Source: Firmicutes bacterium TM09-10 (lineage in GTDB: Bacteria > Bacillota > Clostridia > Lachnospirales > Lachnospiraceae). Taken from it: a stretch of 64,000 nucleotides of DNA. The stretch covers positions 25,368 through 89,367 of the forward strand of contig QUKC01000004.1 in assembly GCA_003481005.1 (NCBI GenBank), read 5' to 3'. A program made the position numbers and the translations under genes. Of this stretch, positions 8,322 through 16,772 are shown piece after piece (the first letter of the stretch is position 1; each line of letters begins with the position of its first letter). The notes under the pieces are model-generated. The model was given only the letters and a program-made list of their open reading frames with translations. It did not search any database and was not told the DNA's origin.

Positions 8322-8358
8322 TACCGGGAATGCAGCGTATTGCGTTCCCGGTATTTTT
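8322..8358 (+). terminator. Intra-operon hairpin between binding protein and permease genes
   Basis: TACCGGGAATGCA pairs with TGCGTTCCCGGTA (8322-8334 with 8341-8353; one G-T pair) and is followed by TTTTTAT. Such partial terminators after a binding-protein gene reduce read-through and protect the upstream mRNA, giving an excess of binding protein over permeases. Confidence 0.75.
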
Positions 8359-8386
8359 ATCCAGGAAGTATACAGGAGAGAGCAGT

Positions 8387-9271
8387 ATGCAGAAAAAAGC
8401 GAAGATGAGTCTGGAAAAAAGACATAATCTGACCGGTTGGGCTTTTCTGATCCCGGCGGCACTTCTGATTTTTGTCTTTTGCTTTTATCCGATGGTGCAG
8501 GCACTGATCCTTTCTTTTTCCAAAAAAGGGACGGGTGGGAGCATCTTTGCCGGATTGGCAAATTACCAGAGAATTTTAAAGGATAAGACATTCCAGCAGT
8601 GTCTGTTCAATACCGTTTTTTATTTTATCATTCAGGTTCCGGTGATGCTTGTGCTGGCGCTGGGACTTGCACAGCTGTTAAATAATCCCAAGATCAAAGG
8701 AAAAGGTATTTTCCGTACGCTGATCTTTTTGCCCTGTGCAACATCACTGGTATCCTATTCGATGATCTTTAAATCTTTGTTTGCCCAGGATGGACTGGTC
8801 AACAATGTGATCACTGCCATCGGATTTTCCAGAATAGACTGGTTTCAGAATGCCTGGGCAGCCCGCTGGGTGATCATCCTTGCACTGATCTGGAGATGGA
8901 CAGGCTATAACATGGTCTTTTATCTGGCCGGACTGCAGAATATTGACTATTCCGTATATGAAGCGAGCTATATTGACGGAGCGACACCGTTTCAGCAGTT
9001 TTTGAAGATTACGGTTCCGCTGCTGAAGCCTACGATTTTGTTGACTGCGATTATGTCCACATCAGGAACCCTGCAGCTGTTTGATGAATCGGTCAACCTG
9101 ACAGCAGGAGGCCCTGGAAAATCGACGATGACGCTGGCACATTATATTTACAATATTTCCTTTGTAGAAACGCCGAAATTTAACTATGCGGCGGCATTAT
9201 CTGTGTTTATCCTCGTCAGCGTAGCAATTTTGTCAGCCATTCAGATGAAAGTAGGTGACAAGCGTGACTAA
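8387..9271 (+). CDS. ABC transporter permease, MalF type
   Basis: A 294-residue inner-membrane permease of the carbohydrate uptake family 1 with six apparent membrane segments (for example FLIPAALLIFVFCFYP, TVFYFIIQVPVMLVLALG and LSVFILVSVAILS). The EAA loop is visible as YEASYIDGATPFQQFLKITV, which contacts the ATPase. The start at 8387 is chosen because CAGGAGAG precedes it by six bases and the product begins MQKKAKMSLEKRHN; the upstream in-frame ATG at 8330 lies inside the hairpin. Its 3' end overlaps the second permease gene. Confidence 0.92.
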   Translation: MQKKAKMSLEKRHNLTGWAFLIPAALLIFVFCFYPMVQALILSFSKKGTGGSIFAGLANYQRILKDKTFQQCLFNTVFYFIIQVPVMLVLALGLAQLLNNPKIKGKGIFRTLIFLPCATSLVSYSMIFKSLFAQDGLVNNVITAIGFSRIDWFQNAWAARWVIILALIWRWTGYNMVFYLAGLQNIDYSVYEASYIDGATPFQQFLKITVPLLKPTILLTAIMSTSGTLQLFDESVNLTAGGPGKSTMTLAHYIYNISFVETPKFNYAAALSVFILVSVAILSAIQMKVGDKRD

Positions 9272-10070
9272 AGTAAAAACAGCTTTTTCTTATGTGATTT
9301 TAATTCTTGCCAGTTTTTTGTCGGCGTTTCCGCTTTACTATATGATCTGCGGGGCGACCAATACCAGTATCGACATTGTGCGCGGAAGATTACTGCCGGG
9401 AACCCATCTTCTGGAAAATTTCCAGACACTGATCGCGACGCAGAATCTCGGACGTGCGATGTTTAATTCCTTCCGAAATGCCATTATCATCACGGTAGTT
9501 GCGCTGCTGGTCTGCTCGATTGCAGGCTATGGCTTCGAAATCTACCATGATAAAGGAAAAGATATTTTGATGAGCATCCTGCTGCTGGCAATGATGCTGC
9601 CATTTGTTGCAATCATGATTCCGCTGTTTAAAATGTTTTCTGCATGGAAGCTGGTCAATACCTGGATTGCGCTGGCACTGCCGTCGATTTCGACGCCGTT
9701 TTTGATCATGATGTTCCGACAGGCTGCACGCTCTTTTCCACATGATATCATCGAGGCCTCCAGACTGGAAGGACTCAGTGAGATCAAGATCTTTTTCACG
9801 ATGTTTCTTCCGATCATGAAGTCTACTTACGGAGCAGCAATGACGGTAACATTCATGAATGCGTGGAATAACTATCTGTGGCCGACGATTATTTTACAGG
9901 ATAAAAATCAGATTACGATGCCGATGCTGGTTGCCAATTTAAAGAGCGGATACAGCGTGGATTATGGAATGCTGATGCTTGGAGTCCTGATCTGTACCCT
10001 TCCGACCGCGGTCATCTTTTTATGTCTGCAGAAGAGCTTTGCAAACGGAATTGCAGGAGCAGTGAAATGA
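9264..10070 (+). CDS. ABC transporter permease, MalG type
   Basis: The second permease of the importer, 268 residues from GTG 9264 (an alternative GTG at 9255 would add three residues). AGGTGA five bases upstream favours 9264. Six hydrophobic segments are visible and the EAA loop reads IEASRLEGLSEIKIFFTMFLP. The start overlaps the stop of the first permease, and the end overlaps the next gene as ATGA, so translation is coupled through this part of the operon. Together with 6950 and 8387 it makes a complete CUT1 importer apart from the ATPase. Confidence 0.92.
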   Translation: MTKVKTAFSYVILILASFLSAFPLYYMICGATNTSIDIVRGRLLPGTHLLENFQTLIATQNLGRAMFNSFRNAIIITVVALLVCSIAGYGFEIYHDKGKDILMSILLLAMMLPFVAIMIPLFKMFSAWKLVNTWIALALPSISTPFLIMMFRQAARSFPHDIIEASRLEGLSEIKIFFTMFLPIMKSTYGAAMTVTFMNAWNNYLWPTIILQDKNQITMPMLVANLKSGYSVDYGMLMLGVLICTLPTAVIFLCLQKSFANGIAGAVK

Positions 10071-10528
10071 GAAGAGCATACGCGTTATCAGAAGAGGAAT
10101 TTTGCCGGGCAGAGGCAGAGCTTGAGCTCGCGGTATCACTGGGGCTGATTGGGCAGGCGGGCTTTGATGCGCTGGAACAGCGGCGCCTGCAGAAAAACGA
10201 AGAAAACCGCAGAAAAAAAGCTGCCGGAGAAGTTTTTTACGGACCCTGCAGCTTTACCAGACCGATGTATCTGCAATATGAGCTGACCAGATTCCGACTG
10301 GAATTTGCTCTTCCTTCCAGGACAGTACGGGATTCTGGATATTGCCCTGAGATAACAGAAGCACAGAAAAGGGCATTTTATCAGGAAAATCAGGATCTGC
10401 TGACGCGCGCGCAGGGAGATCTGTTTTCCTATGAAGAAATCGAAGCAGTGATCGAAAAAAGACTGAGGGAGGCGGCTTATGACAGACTGGTGCAGGACAT
10501 ATTATGTCAGTCAGAAACACGGGAATGA
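10067..10528 (+). CDS. Probable GH136 partner subunit (LnbY/Lnb136-I-like helical protein)
   Basis: A 153-residue, highly charged, predicted all-helical protein with no signal peptide. The start at 10067 overlaps the permease stop as ATGA. Its C-terminus overlaps the following beta-helix gene by 50 bases. Segments such as QKRAFYQENQDLLTRAQGDLFSYEEIEAVIEKR resemble the helical foldase-like domain that is fused N-terminally to, or encoded beside, GH136 lacto-N-biosidases in Eubacterium and Roseburia and is needed for activity. I recognise it mainly from this gene context and size; it is shorter than the roughly 220-residue domain of the fused enzyme. Alternatively it could be an unrelated small chaperone. 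Confidence 0.55.
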   Translation: MRRAYALSEEEFCRAEAELELAVSLGLIGQAGFDALEQRRLQKNEENRRKKAAGEVFYGPCSFTRPMYLQYELTRFRLEFALPSRTVRDSGYCPEITEAQKRAFYQENQDLLTRAQGDLFSYEEIEAVIEKRLREAAYDRLVQDILCQSETRE

Positions 10529-11792
10529 CCAAAACAGCGGAATAAGCAGTGCAGAGCCATACGCCAGTCTTTTTGCGATCAACCGTTTGAAGCTGCAGCC
10601 AGGTGACCGGATTTTGCTGGAAAACAATTCCGTATTTGTCGAACAGTTTTTACAGATTACGGACAGCGGGACGAAGGATTTACCGATTGTGATCGGTGCA
10701 TATGAGGATCGGACGCAAGCAGAGCAGAATCCGCCGGTTATCGCAGCAAACGGGCAGGGAATCTGGTATCAGGATTATGGATGTGAGCTGGATTCCCCGG
10801 CACATACCAGGAACGGATATGTATCGTCTGCGGTATTGTTGTATGATGCAGAATATGTGACGCTGCAGGATCTCGAGCTGACAAACAGCGGGCAGGCTAT
10901 TATCGGGGAATGCTACAGTGCACCGGATAAAATGAACCGAACCGGAGTTGCCGTCGCTGCGAGGGATAAAGGTGTCAGAAGCGGGATTACGCTGCGCAAT
11001 CTCGTCATCCACGACGTCAATGGAAATGTGTACGACAAGCATATGAACAACGGCGGTATCTATATGACGGCGCAAAAGCCCATCGCAGGGATCACAGAAG
11101 CTGCGCGTTTCCGGGATGTGACAGTAGAAGGCTGTTATGTAGACCGGGTGAGCCGCTGGGGAATTGCAGTCGGTTATACTTATGCGCATGCCGCTTTTGC
11201 TGGAGCAGAGCTTTCGGAAGAAGCGTTTTTAAAGTATGGACACGAAAATATTACGATTCGGGATAATTATGTGAAGCGGTCAGGAGGCGATGCGATTACT
11301 GTAATGTATGCGTTAAGACCTGTGGTGGAACATAACTGTTCGGACAGCGCGGCGCAGGAGATCAACGACCGGATTTACCGGGAGCCCCAGAAGCGGGGCG
11401 GAAAAGTGGCAGCTGCGATCTGGCCGTGGAAATGTAAGGACGCGCTGTTTCGGTTTAATGAGGCAGCAGATACGAGGCTGAATCAGGATGGAATGGCATA
11501 CGATGCGGATTCCGGAGACGGGACGGTGTATGAATATAATTTCAGCAGACAGAATGAGGGCGGCTGCGTGATGTTCTGTCTGGAGGAAGCAATTCACAGC
11601 CGGTTTTGCAACAATGTGAGCTTCGATGACCTTTCCGGGACGATCAGTCCGGCGCAGAATCCGGATGCCCTGCTTTCTCACAACAGGTATTATGTCCGGA
11701 AAGGAATACCGTTTGTCCGAAAAAATATGGACGGTGGAACGTATACGCAGAAAGCGGATGAAATTATTTTGCTGGAGGAGGAAGAACGATGA
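10479..11792 (+). CDS. GH136-type lacto-N-biosidase catalytic subunit (right-handed beta-helix)
   Basis: 437 residues. Repeated short strands of the type VTLQDLELTNSG, ITLRNLVIHDVNGNVY, VTVEGCYVDRVSRWGI and ITIRDNYVKRSGGDAI indicate a right-handed parallel beta-helix. Asp337 and Asp344 (in NQDGMAYDADSGDG) are seven residues apart and at the position expected for the two catalytic aspartates of GH136 enzymes, which release lacto-N-biose from type-1 chain glycans. There is no signal peptide, so it acts in the cytoplasm or needs another export route. It lies between a helical partner gene (50-base overlap) and a GH112 phosphorylase (ATGA overlap). Another carbohydrate-active beta-helix enzyme is possible, but the context supports GH136. 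Confidence 0.75.
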   Translation: MTDWCRTYYVSQKHGNDQNSGISSAEPYASLFAINRLKLQPGDRILLENNSVFVEQFLQITDSGTKDLPIVIGAYEDRTQAEQNPPVIAANGQGIWYQDYGCELDSPAHTRNGYVSSAVLLYDAEYVTLQDLELTNSGQAIIGECYSAPDKMNRTGVAVAARDKGVRSGITLRNLVIHDVNGNVYDKHMNNGGIYMTAQKPIAGITEAARFRDVTVEGCYVDRVSRWGIAVGYTYAHAAFAGAELSEEAFLKYGHENITIRDNYVKRSGGDAITVMYALRPVVEHNCSDSAAQEINDRIYREPQKRGGKVAAAIWPWKCKDALFRFNEAADTRLNQDGMAYDADSGDGTVYEYNFSRQNEGGCVMFCLEEAIHSRFCNNVSFDDLSGTISPAQNPDALLSHNRYYVRKGIPFVRKNMDGGTYTQKADEIILLEEEER

Positions 11793-13951
11793 GGGAGCGG
11801 ACAGGGAGAGTGACGATTCCGACAAATCTGGACATCGTGCCGGAAACGATAGAATTGATGAAACGATGGGGCGCAGATGCGATCCGGGATTGTGATGGAA
11901 CAGAATTTCCCAGGGAGCTGGTTGAAACCGGTGCAAAGATTTATGCGACCTATTATACGACCAGAAAAGACAATGAATGGGCGAAGAAAAATCCGGACGA
12001 GGTGCAGCAATGCTATATCATGTCGGCCTTTTATACGGCGGTTGATAAAACGCTGAAAATTCCGCTGATGAAAGGCATTTCTAAAGAGTTGATGGAGGTC
12101 AATACACGGGATGATATTCGGCGCTGGTGGGAGGTAATCGACCGCTCGACCGGAGCTGTTGTAGATTGCGCGCAGTGGGAATACGAGGAAGAAAGCGGAA
12201 ATGTGGTCATTCATGACGCAGAGCTGTTCCATGAATATACCGTCAGCTTTTTAGCTTATATCATCTGGGACCCGGTGCATATGTACAATGCCGTGACGAA
12301 TGAGTGGAAGGATTTTGAACATCAGATCACCTTTGATGTCCGGCAGCCTAAAACCCACAAATATTCCATGGAGCGGCTGAAAAAATACTGCGAAGAGCAT
12401 CCGTATGTGAATGTCATCCGCTATACGACGTTTTTCCACCAGTTTACGCTGTTGTTTGACGAATTAAAACGCGAAAAATATGTGGACTGGTACGGGTATT
12501 CCGCGTCTGTCAGCCCGTATATTTTAGAGCAGTTTGAAAAAGAGGTCGGCTATCGGTTCCGCCCGGAATTTATTATCGATCAGGGCTATTACAACAACCA
12601 GTATCGCGTGCCTTCGAAGGAATTTCTGGATTTTCAGGCATTTCAGCGTCGGGAAGTCGCAAAGCTTGCAAAGGAAATGGTGGATATCACCCACGAATAC
12701 GGCAAGGAAGCGATGATGTTTTTAGGCGACCACTGGATCGGAACAGAGCCCTTTATGAAGGAATTTGCAACGATCGGTCTGGATGCGGTAGTAGGAAGCG
12801 TCGGAAACGGAAGCACGCTGCGCCTGATTTCCGATATTGAGGGCGTAAAGTATACAGAGGGAAGATTTTTACCGTATTTCTTTCCGGATACCTTCCATGA
12901 GGGCGGCGACCCGGTAAAGGAAGCAAAGGAAAACTGGATCACGGCGCGTCGTGCGATCTTGAGAAAGCCCATCGACCGGATCGGGTATGGCGGTTATTTA
13001 AAGCTCACGCTGGATTTCCCGGAGTTTCTGGATTATGTGGAAAGCGTCTGCAACGAGTTCCGGGAGCTGTATGAGAACATTCGCCAGACGACGCCATACT
13101 GCGTCAAAAAGGTTGCAGTGTTAAACAGCTGGGGAAAAATCAGGAGCTGGGGCTGTCATATGGTGCATCATGCACTGTATCAGAAGCAAAATTACAGCTA
13201 TGCCGGTATTATTGAAGCGCTCAGCGGTGCACCCTTTGAGGTATCGTTCCTTTCGTTTGACGATATTTTAGCCGATCCGAGCCTGTTAAAGGAAATCGAT
13301 GTCATCATCAATGTAGGTGACGGGGATACAGCGCATACCGGCGGAGCAGCGTGGGAAAATCCTGCGGTAGCGGCGGCAATCAGGAAGTTCGTATACGAGG
13401 GTGGAGGCTTTATCGGAGTCGGAGAACCCTCCGGACATGCATATCAGGGACATTATCTGCAGCTCGCTGACCTGATCGGCGTGGAAAAAGAAACCGGATT
13501 TACCTTAAACTATGACAAGTACAACTGGGAAGAGCATCCGGAACATTTTATCCTGCAGGATATCACAAAGCCGGTGGATTTTGGCGAAGGCAAGAAAAAC
13601 ATGTACGCCTATGCCGACACTGAGATTCTGGTGCAGCGCGACCGGGAGGTGCAGATGGCTGTCAATGCGTTTGGAAAAGGGCGCAGCGTTTACATCAGCG
13701 GTCTGCCCTACAGCTTTGAAAACAGCCGGATTTTGTACCGCAGTATTCTGTGGAGTGCCCACGGTGAGGACATCCTGCATTGCTGGTACAGTGAAAACTT
13801 CAACGTAGAAGTGCATGCATATGTGGAAAACGGAAAATACTGTGTGGTCAACAATACTTACGAACCGCAGGAAACGACCGTATACTGCGGAGACGGCAGC
13901 AGCTTTTTTCTGAAGCTGGAAGCTAATGAGATCAAGTGGTATAGCATCTGA
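11789..13951 (+). CDS. lnpA: GH112 1,3-beta-galactosyl-N-acetylhexosamine phosphorylase
   Basis: It phosphorolyses galacto-N-biose and lacto-N-biose to galactose 1-phosphate and the N-acetylhexosamine, in the cytoplasm. The 720-residue length and the opening GRVTIPTNLDIVPETIELM are typical of GH112. Asp314 in FLGDHWIGTEP aligns with the general-acid Asp313 of the Bifidobacterium enzyme. IWDPVHMYNAVTNEW and YGYSASVSPYILEQFEKEVG are further family segments; the C-terminal part holds a glutamine-amidotransferase-like fold and a beta domain. The start overlaps the beta-helix gene as ATGA. Family members acting on galactosyl-rhamnose exist, so substrate is inferred from the operon. A terminator follows at 14045. 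Confidence 0.92.
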   Translation: MRERTGRVTIPTNLDIVPETIELMKRWGADAIRDCDGTEFPRELVETGAKIYATYYTTRKDNEWAKKNPDEVQQCYIMSAFYTAVDKTLKIPLMKGISKELMEVNTRDDIRRWWEVIDRSTGAVVDCAQWEYEEESGNVVIHDAELFHEYTVSFLAYIIWDPVHMYNAVTNEWKDFEHQITFDVRQPKTHKYSMERLKKYCEEHPYVNVIRYTTFFHQFTLLFDELKREKYVDWYGYSASVSPYILEQFEKEVGYRFRPEFIIDQGYYNNQYRVPSKEFLDFQAFQRREVAKLAKEMVDITHEYGKEAMMFLGDHWIGTEPFMKEFATIGLDAVVGSVGNGSTLRLISDIEGVKYTEGRFLPYFFPDTFHEGGDPVKEAKENWITARRAILRKPIDRIGYGGYLKLTLDFPEFLDYVESVCNEFRELYENIRQTTPYCVKKVAVLNSWGKIRSWGCHMVHHALYQKQNYSYAGIIEALSGAPFEVSFLSFDDILADPSLLKEIDVIINVGDGDTAHTGGAAWENPAVAAAIRKFVYEGGGFIGVGEPSGHAYQGHYLQLADLIGVEKETGFTLNYDKYNWEEHPEHFILQDITKPVDFGEGKKNMYAYADTEILVQRDREVQMAVNAFGKGRSVYISGLPYSFENSRILYRSILWSAHGEDILHCWYSENFNVEVHAYVENGKYCVVNNTYEPQETTVYCGDGSSFFLKLEANEIKWYSI

Positions 13952-14044
13952 GGCTGCATGTAAAAGGTAAAATTCGTATCCGGGCAGGAGACTGAGTTTG
14001 GCTTCTGTCGGGGCGGTGCAAAACAGAAAAAAAGGAAAAATGGA

Positions 14045-14080
14045 AACCGGCAGGGCTGATTGGGCACCTGTCGGTTTTTT
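14045..14080 (+). terminator. Terminator of the lacto-N-biose operon
   Basis: ACCGGCAGG pairs with CCTGTCGGT (one G-T), loop about 12 bases, then TTTTTT. It lies 94 bases after lnpA. The 316-base gap to the next gene otherwise holds a promoter at 14089 and a GACGGGT/ACCCGTC hairpin (14126-14158) in the leader of the next transcript. Confidence 0.8.
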
Positions 14081-14088
14081 ATTTCCTG

Positions 14089-14117
14089 TTGTGTAAAAGA
14101 TAAAAACGGTGCATAAT
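14089..14117 (+). promoter_or_regulatory. Candidate promoter for the J-domain gene
   Basis: TTGTGT (14089-14094), 17-base spacer, CATAAT (14112-14117). It follows the operon terminator and would give a leader of about 145 bases carrying a short hairpin at 14126-14158. Confidence 0.5.
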
Positions 14118-14267
14118 CGTAAAGAGACGGGTTGGCGCAGATCTGGCGCAGACCCGTCGTCGGGAATCGTATTTTCGGCAGCGATTGCCGGAATTTTGCG
14201 CAGCACCGAAATCATATTTTTGGCTGTACGGCAGCGGGAAATCAATTTTGGGACAGGAATTTTTGAC

Positions 14268-15299
14268 ATGACACAACAGGAAGCATATAAAATCCTTGGA
14301 ATCACGGAGGAAGAAATCGAGGCGGCCGGGGCAGTGCCGGAAGCTACAGAAGCAGCAGGAGCGAGTACGGAAACGTCCCAAAGCTTTGACAATGCGTTTC
14401 AGAATTTTAACCGACAGGCAGTTGAGCGCCTGATCAAGAAAAAATATCGTCAAAGGATACTAAATGCACATCCGGACGTCCAGCCGGAGGAAGAGACGGA
14501 ATACAGTGCGCAGCAGTTAAATTATGCGTATGCGTATTTGAAAAAGAACGGCTGGTATGATGGACATGTGTCTAAAAAGTCGTATCAGGTGAAATCCCGT
14601 GCGTCAAAAACACAGGTCTGGGATGCACCAGTCAACCTGCGGGCGTGGCGCGAACGGGAAATTTATTCCTATGCGGAGGACAGTGAAGGCGCAAAAATCG
14701 GGTATTTTAAAATCGCAGCAGGAAAATATATCTGGAAGACAGAAGAGGATTTTTCCCTGTTCCAGAAAAGCATTTTCGCCTGCGCATCGCAGATTTTGGA
14801 AGAAGTAGAGCGCAAAAAACAGATATATAAAAGTGAGCGGCTCCGCATGCAGACGCTGGCGGCTCTGGTTTATTTATTGGCACAGCAGTTTCTGAACAGC
14901 ACGGCGCTGTTAAAAGAGCTTGGACAGGAGCAGAAAGCGGACGCAGAAGGCAACCGGATTTTTCTGATTCCGGCGATGCTGGAACTGACCGGAAACATCC
15001 AGGCAGCCGAGGGCGAAGTGATCTCCCCGAAGCGCCTGACCAAACACCGCCTTTATGTAAAAAACAGCCAGGGCGAAGAACTGGGCTACCTTTCGTTTCG
15101 GGACGATTGCATGTACTATGTTGTCATCCCGCTGATGGAACAACGCCGTGTAAAGGTTCGCATGAAAGCTGATGAGGGCAAAAAGGCAGCCTGCCAGAAG
15201 CTGAATTTTTATGTAAAGCTTTTGGAAAAAGATACGGCAGGCATGCCGGAAAGCGTGAATCTGCAGATCGAACAGCTGCTAAACGACTATACGAGGTAG
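14268..15299 (+). CDS. J-domain protein with an interrupted J-domain, unknown function
   Basis: 343 residues from ATG 14268 (GGACAGGA about ten bases upstream; the frame is open further upstream but the product then starts with non-conserved sequence). The N-terminus MTQQEAYKILGITEEEIEAAG looks like J-domain helix I, and helix II plus the DnaK-stimulating HPD motif follow at residues 50-70 (AVERLIKKKYRQRILNAHPD). About 25-35 residues rich in Ala, Glu, Thr and Ser separate them, which is longer than normal. The remaining 240 residues (DAPVNLRAWREREIYSYAED, VYLLAQQFLNSTALL) are not recognised, show no membrane segment, and may be a client- or partner-binding region. It is probably a soluble DnaK co-chaperone of specialised function. 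Confidence 0.7.
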   Translation: MTQQEAYKILGITEEEIEAAGAVPEATEAAGASTETSQSFDNAFQNFNRQAVERLIKKKYRQRILNAHPDVQPEEETEYSAQQLNYAYAYLKKNGWYDGHVSKKSYQVKSRASKTQVWDAPVNLRAWREREIYSYAEDSEGAKIGYFKIAAGKYIWKTEEDFSLFQKSIFACASQILEEVERKKQIYKSERLRMQTLAALVYLLAQQFLNSTALLKELGQEQKADAEGNRIFLIPAMLELTGNIQAAEGEVISPKRLTKHRLYVKNSQGEELGYLSFRDDCMYYVVIPLMEQRRVKVRMKADEGKKAACQKLNFYVKLLEKDTAGMPESVNLQIEQLLNDYTR

Positions 15300-15339
15300 C
15301 GCGCAGCAAGAGAATGTCGCTTGCCCGAAACCGGAAAGC

Positions 15340-15560
15340 ATAGTATGATGATATCAGGGATCCAAGTTCAGAAGCCGCCGTGCTTGCACGTGGCGGCTTC
15401 TGAATTTGGATCCCGCAAGACATGAGGAAGCAGCGATTTACGAAGTAAATCAGCGGATTCCGAATGTCATCGGATTGCGGAGCAATCCAGTGATATCATT
15501 CGCAGCATAAAAGACAAGTTCAGAAGCAGCCGTGCTTGCACGGGGCGGCTTCTGAATTTT
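15340..15560 (+). repeat. Composite palindromic element with two large GTGCTTGCAC hairpins (repeat family D)
   Basis: Hairpin one: 15357-15379 pairs with 15392-15414 over 23 bases (GGGATCCAAGTTCAGAAGCC arm, one G-U), tip GTGC-TT-GCAC. Hairpin two: TTCAGAAGCAGCC (15519-15531) pairs with GGCGGCTTCTGAA (15544-15556), same tip. Between them lie GATTTAC-GAA-GTAAATC (15435-15451) and GGATTGC-GGA-GCAATCC (15472-15487). TGATATCA flanks the inner part at both ends. The element fills nearly the whole gap between the J-domain and radical SAM genes. It looks like a non-coding palindromic repeat rather than a gene. Confidence 0.75.
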
Positions 15561-15581
15561 AAATAGAAAAGGAGGAAACGC

Positions 15582-16772
15582 ATGTCAGAAAAAAAACTCA
15601 ACGGAACTGTCATTGTAACCTACCGCTGTAACGCGAGATGTTCGATGTGCAGCCGTTATAAAAAACCTTCCAGACCCGATGAGGAAATTTCAATCGAAAC
15701 GATAAAAAAGCTGCCGAAAATGTACTTTACCAACATCACCGGCGGGGAACCGTTTATCCGCACGGATTTAAAAGACATCGTCCGGGAATTATATAAAAAG
15801 AGCGACCGTATTGTAATTTCCACGAACGGATTTTTTACGGATCGGATCGTTGATCTGTGCAAGGAATTTCCAGACATCGGCATCCGCATTTCGATCGAAG
15901 GGTTAGAGCAGACGAATAACGAAATCCGCGGTCTGCAGGACGGTTTTAACAAGGGATATACGACCCTGAAAACCCTGCGGAAAATGGGCATGAAGGATGT
16001 CGGCTTCGGCATGACGGTGCAGGATAAAAACGCACCGGACCTCGTTCCGCTGTATGAGCTTTCCAACGAGATGGGCATGGAGTTTGCAACGGCGAGCCTG
16101 CACAACAGCTTTTATTTCGTGGAAGCCAAAAATATCATTCACGACCGCCCGATGGTGGCTGAGAATTTTGAAAAGCTGGTCAACGAGCTGTTAAAATCCA
16201 ACAGCCCGAAAAAGTGGTTCCGCGCGTATTTCAACCACGGTCTGATCAATTATATTTACGGACAGAAGCGCCTGTTGCCGTGTGATATGAGCTTCGATAC
16301 GTTTTTCATTGATCCCTATGGGGATGTCATGCCCTGCAACGGCACAAAGGACAAAGAAGTGATGGGCAATTTAAACACCCAAAGCTGGGATGAGCTGTGG
16401 AGTAGCCCGGAGGCGGAAGCCGTGCGCAAAAAGGTGCGCTGCTGCGACAGAAACTGCTGGATGATCGGCTCGGTTTCCCCGGCAATGCATAAATATATCT
16501 GGGTTCCGGCAGCATGGGTGATCTGGCACAAATGTAAAGCCCTCTTTATGAAAAAGCCTTACTCCATGTATGAAAATAAAATTGTCCGCGATTATCGGGA
16601 TGGCAAGGTGACAAAGGAGCAGCTGGACCGCTGCAGCACCTGCGACCAAAATGCAAAGGTAAACGATGGCTTAAGCGCCGCATCCCGCGCACAGCTGGCG
16701 CATCAGACCGGAGAAGAAATCGTGGACGCAGATATCGCAAGACAGACTGTAGAGCAGAAAAAGCAACAATAG
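15582..16772 (+). CDS. Radical SAM protein with SPASM-like C-terminal cysteines
   Basis: 396 residues. The N-terminal motif Cys16-x3-Cys20-x2-Cys23 (CNARCSMC) binds the SAM-cleaving 4Fe-4S cluster, followed by TNITGGEPFIR (the GGE SAM-binding motif) and ISTNG. In the C-terminal third, CDMS, MPCNGT, CCDRNCW and CSTCDQ supply cysteines typical of auxiliary clusters in SPASM/twitch proteins. A hydrophobic stretch (YIWVPAAWVIWHKC) is unusual. Substrate unknown: no precursor peptide gene is seen beside it. GGAGGAAACGC precedes the ATG. The stop codon TAG (16770-16772) lies inside a family A palindrome, so the present C-terminus may be set by repeat insertion. Confidence 0.85.
   Translation: MSEKKLNGTVIVTYRCNARCSMCSRYKKPSRPDEEISIETIKKLPKMYFTNITGGEPFIRTDLKDIVRELYKKSDRIVISTNGFFTDRIVDLCKEFPDIGIRISIEGLEQTNNEIRGLQDGFNKGYTTLKTLRKMGMKDVGFGMTVQDKNAPDLVPLYELSNEMGMEFATASLHNSFYFVEAKNIIHDRPMVAENFEKLVNELLKSNSPKKWFRAYFNHGLINYIYGQKRLLPCDMSFDTFFIDPYGDVMPCNGTKDKEVMGNLNTQSWDELWSSPEAEAVRKKVRCCDRNCWMIGSVSPAMHKYIWVPAAWVIWHKCKALFMKKPYSMYENKIVRDYRDGKVTKEQLDRCSTCDQNAKVNDGLSAASRAQLAHQTGEEIVDADIARQTVEQKKQQ

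Noticed and set aside
15300..15581. tRNA or small protein gene in the hairpin-rich gap
   Set aside because: No cloverleaf with a CCA-type acceptor and no open frame with a ribosome site; the stems are far longer than tRNA arms.
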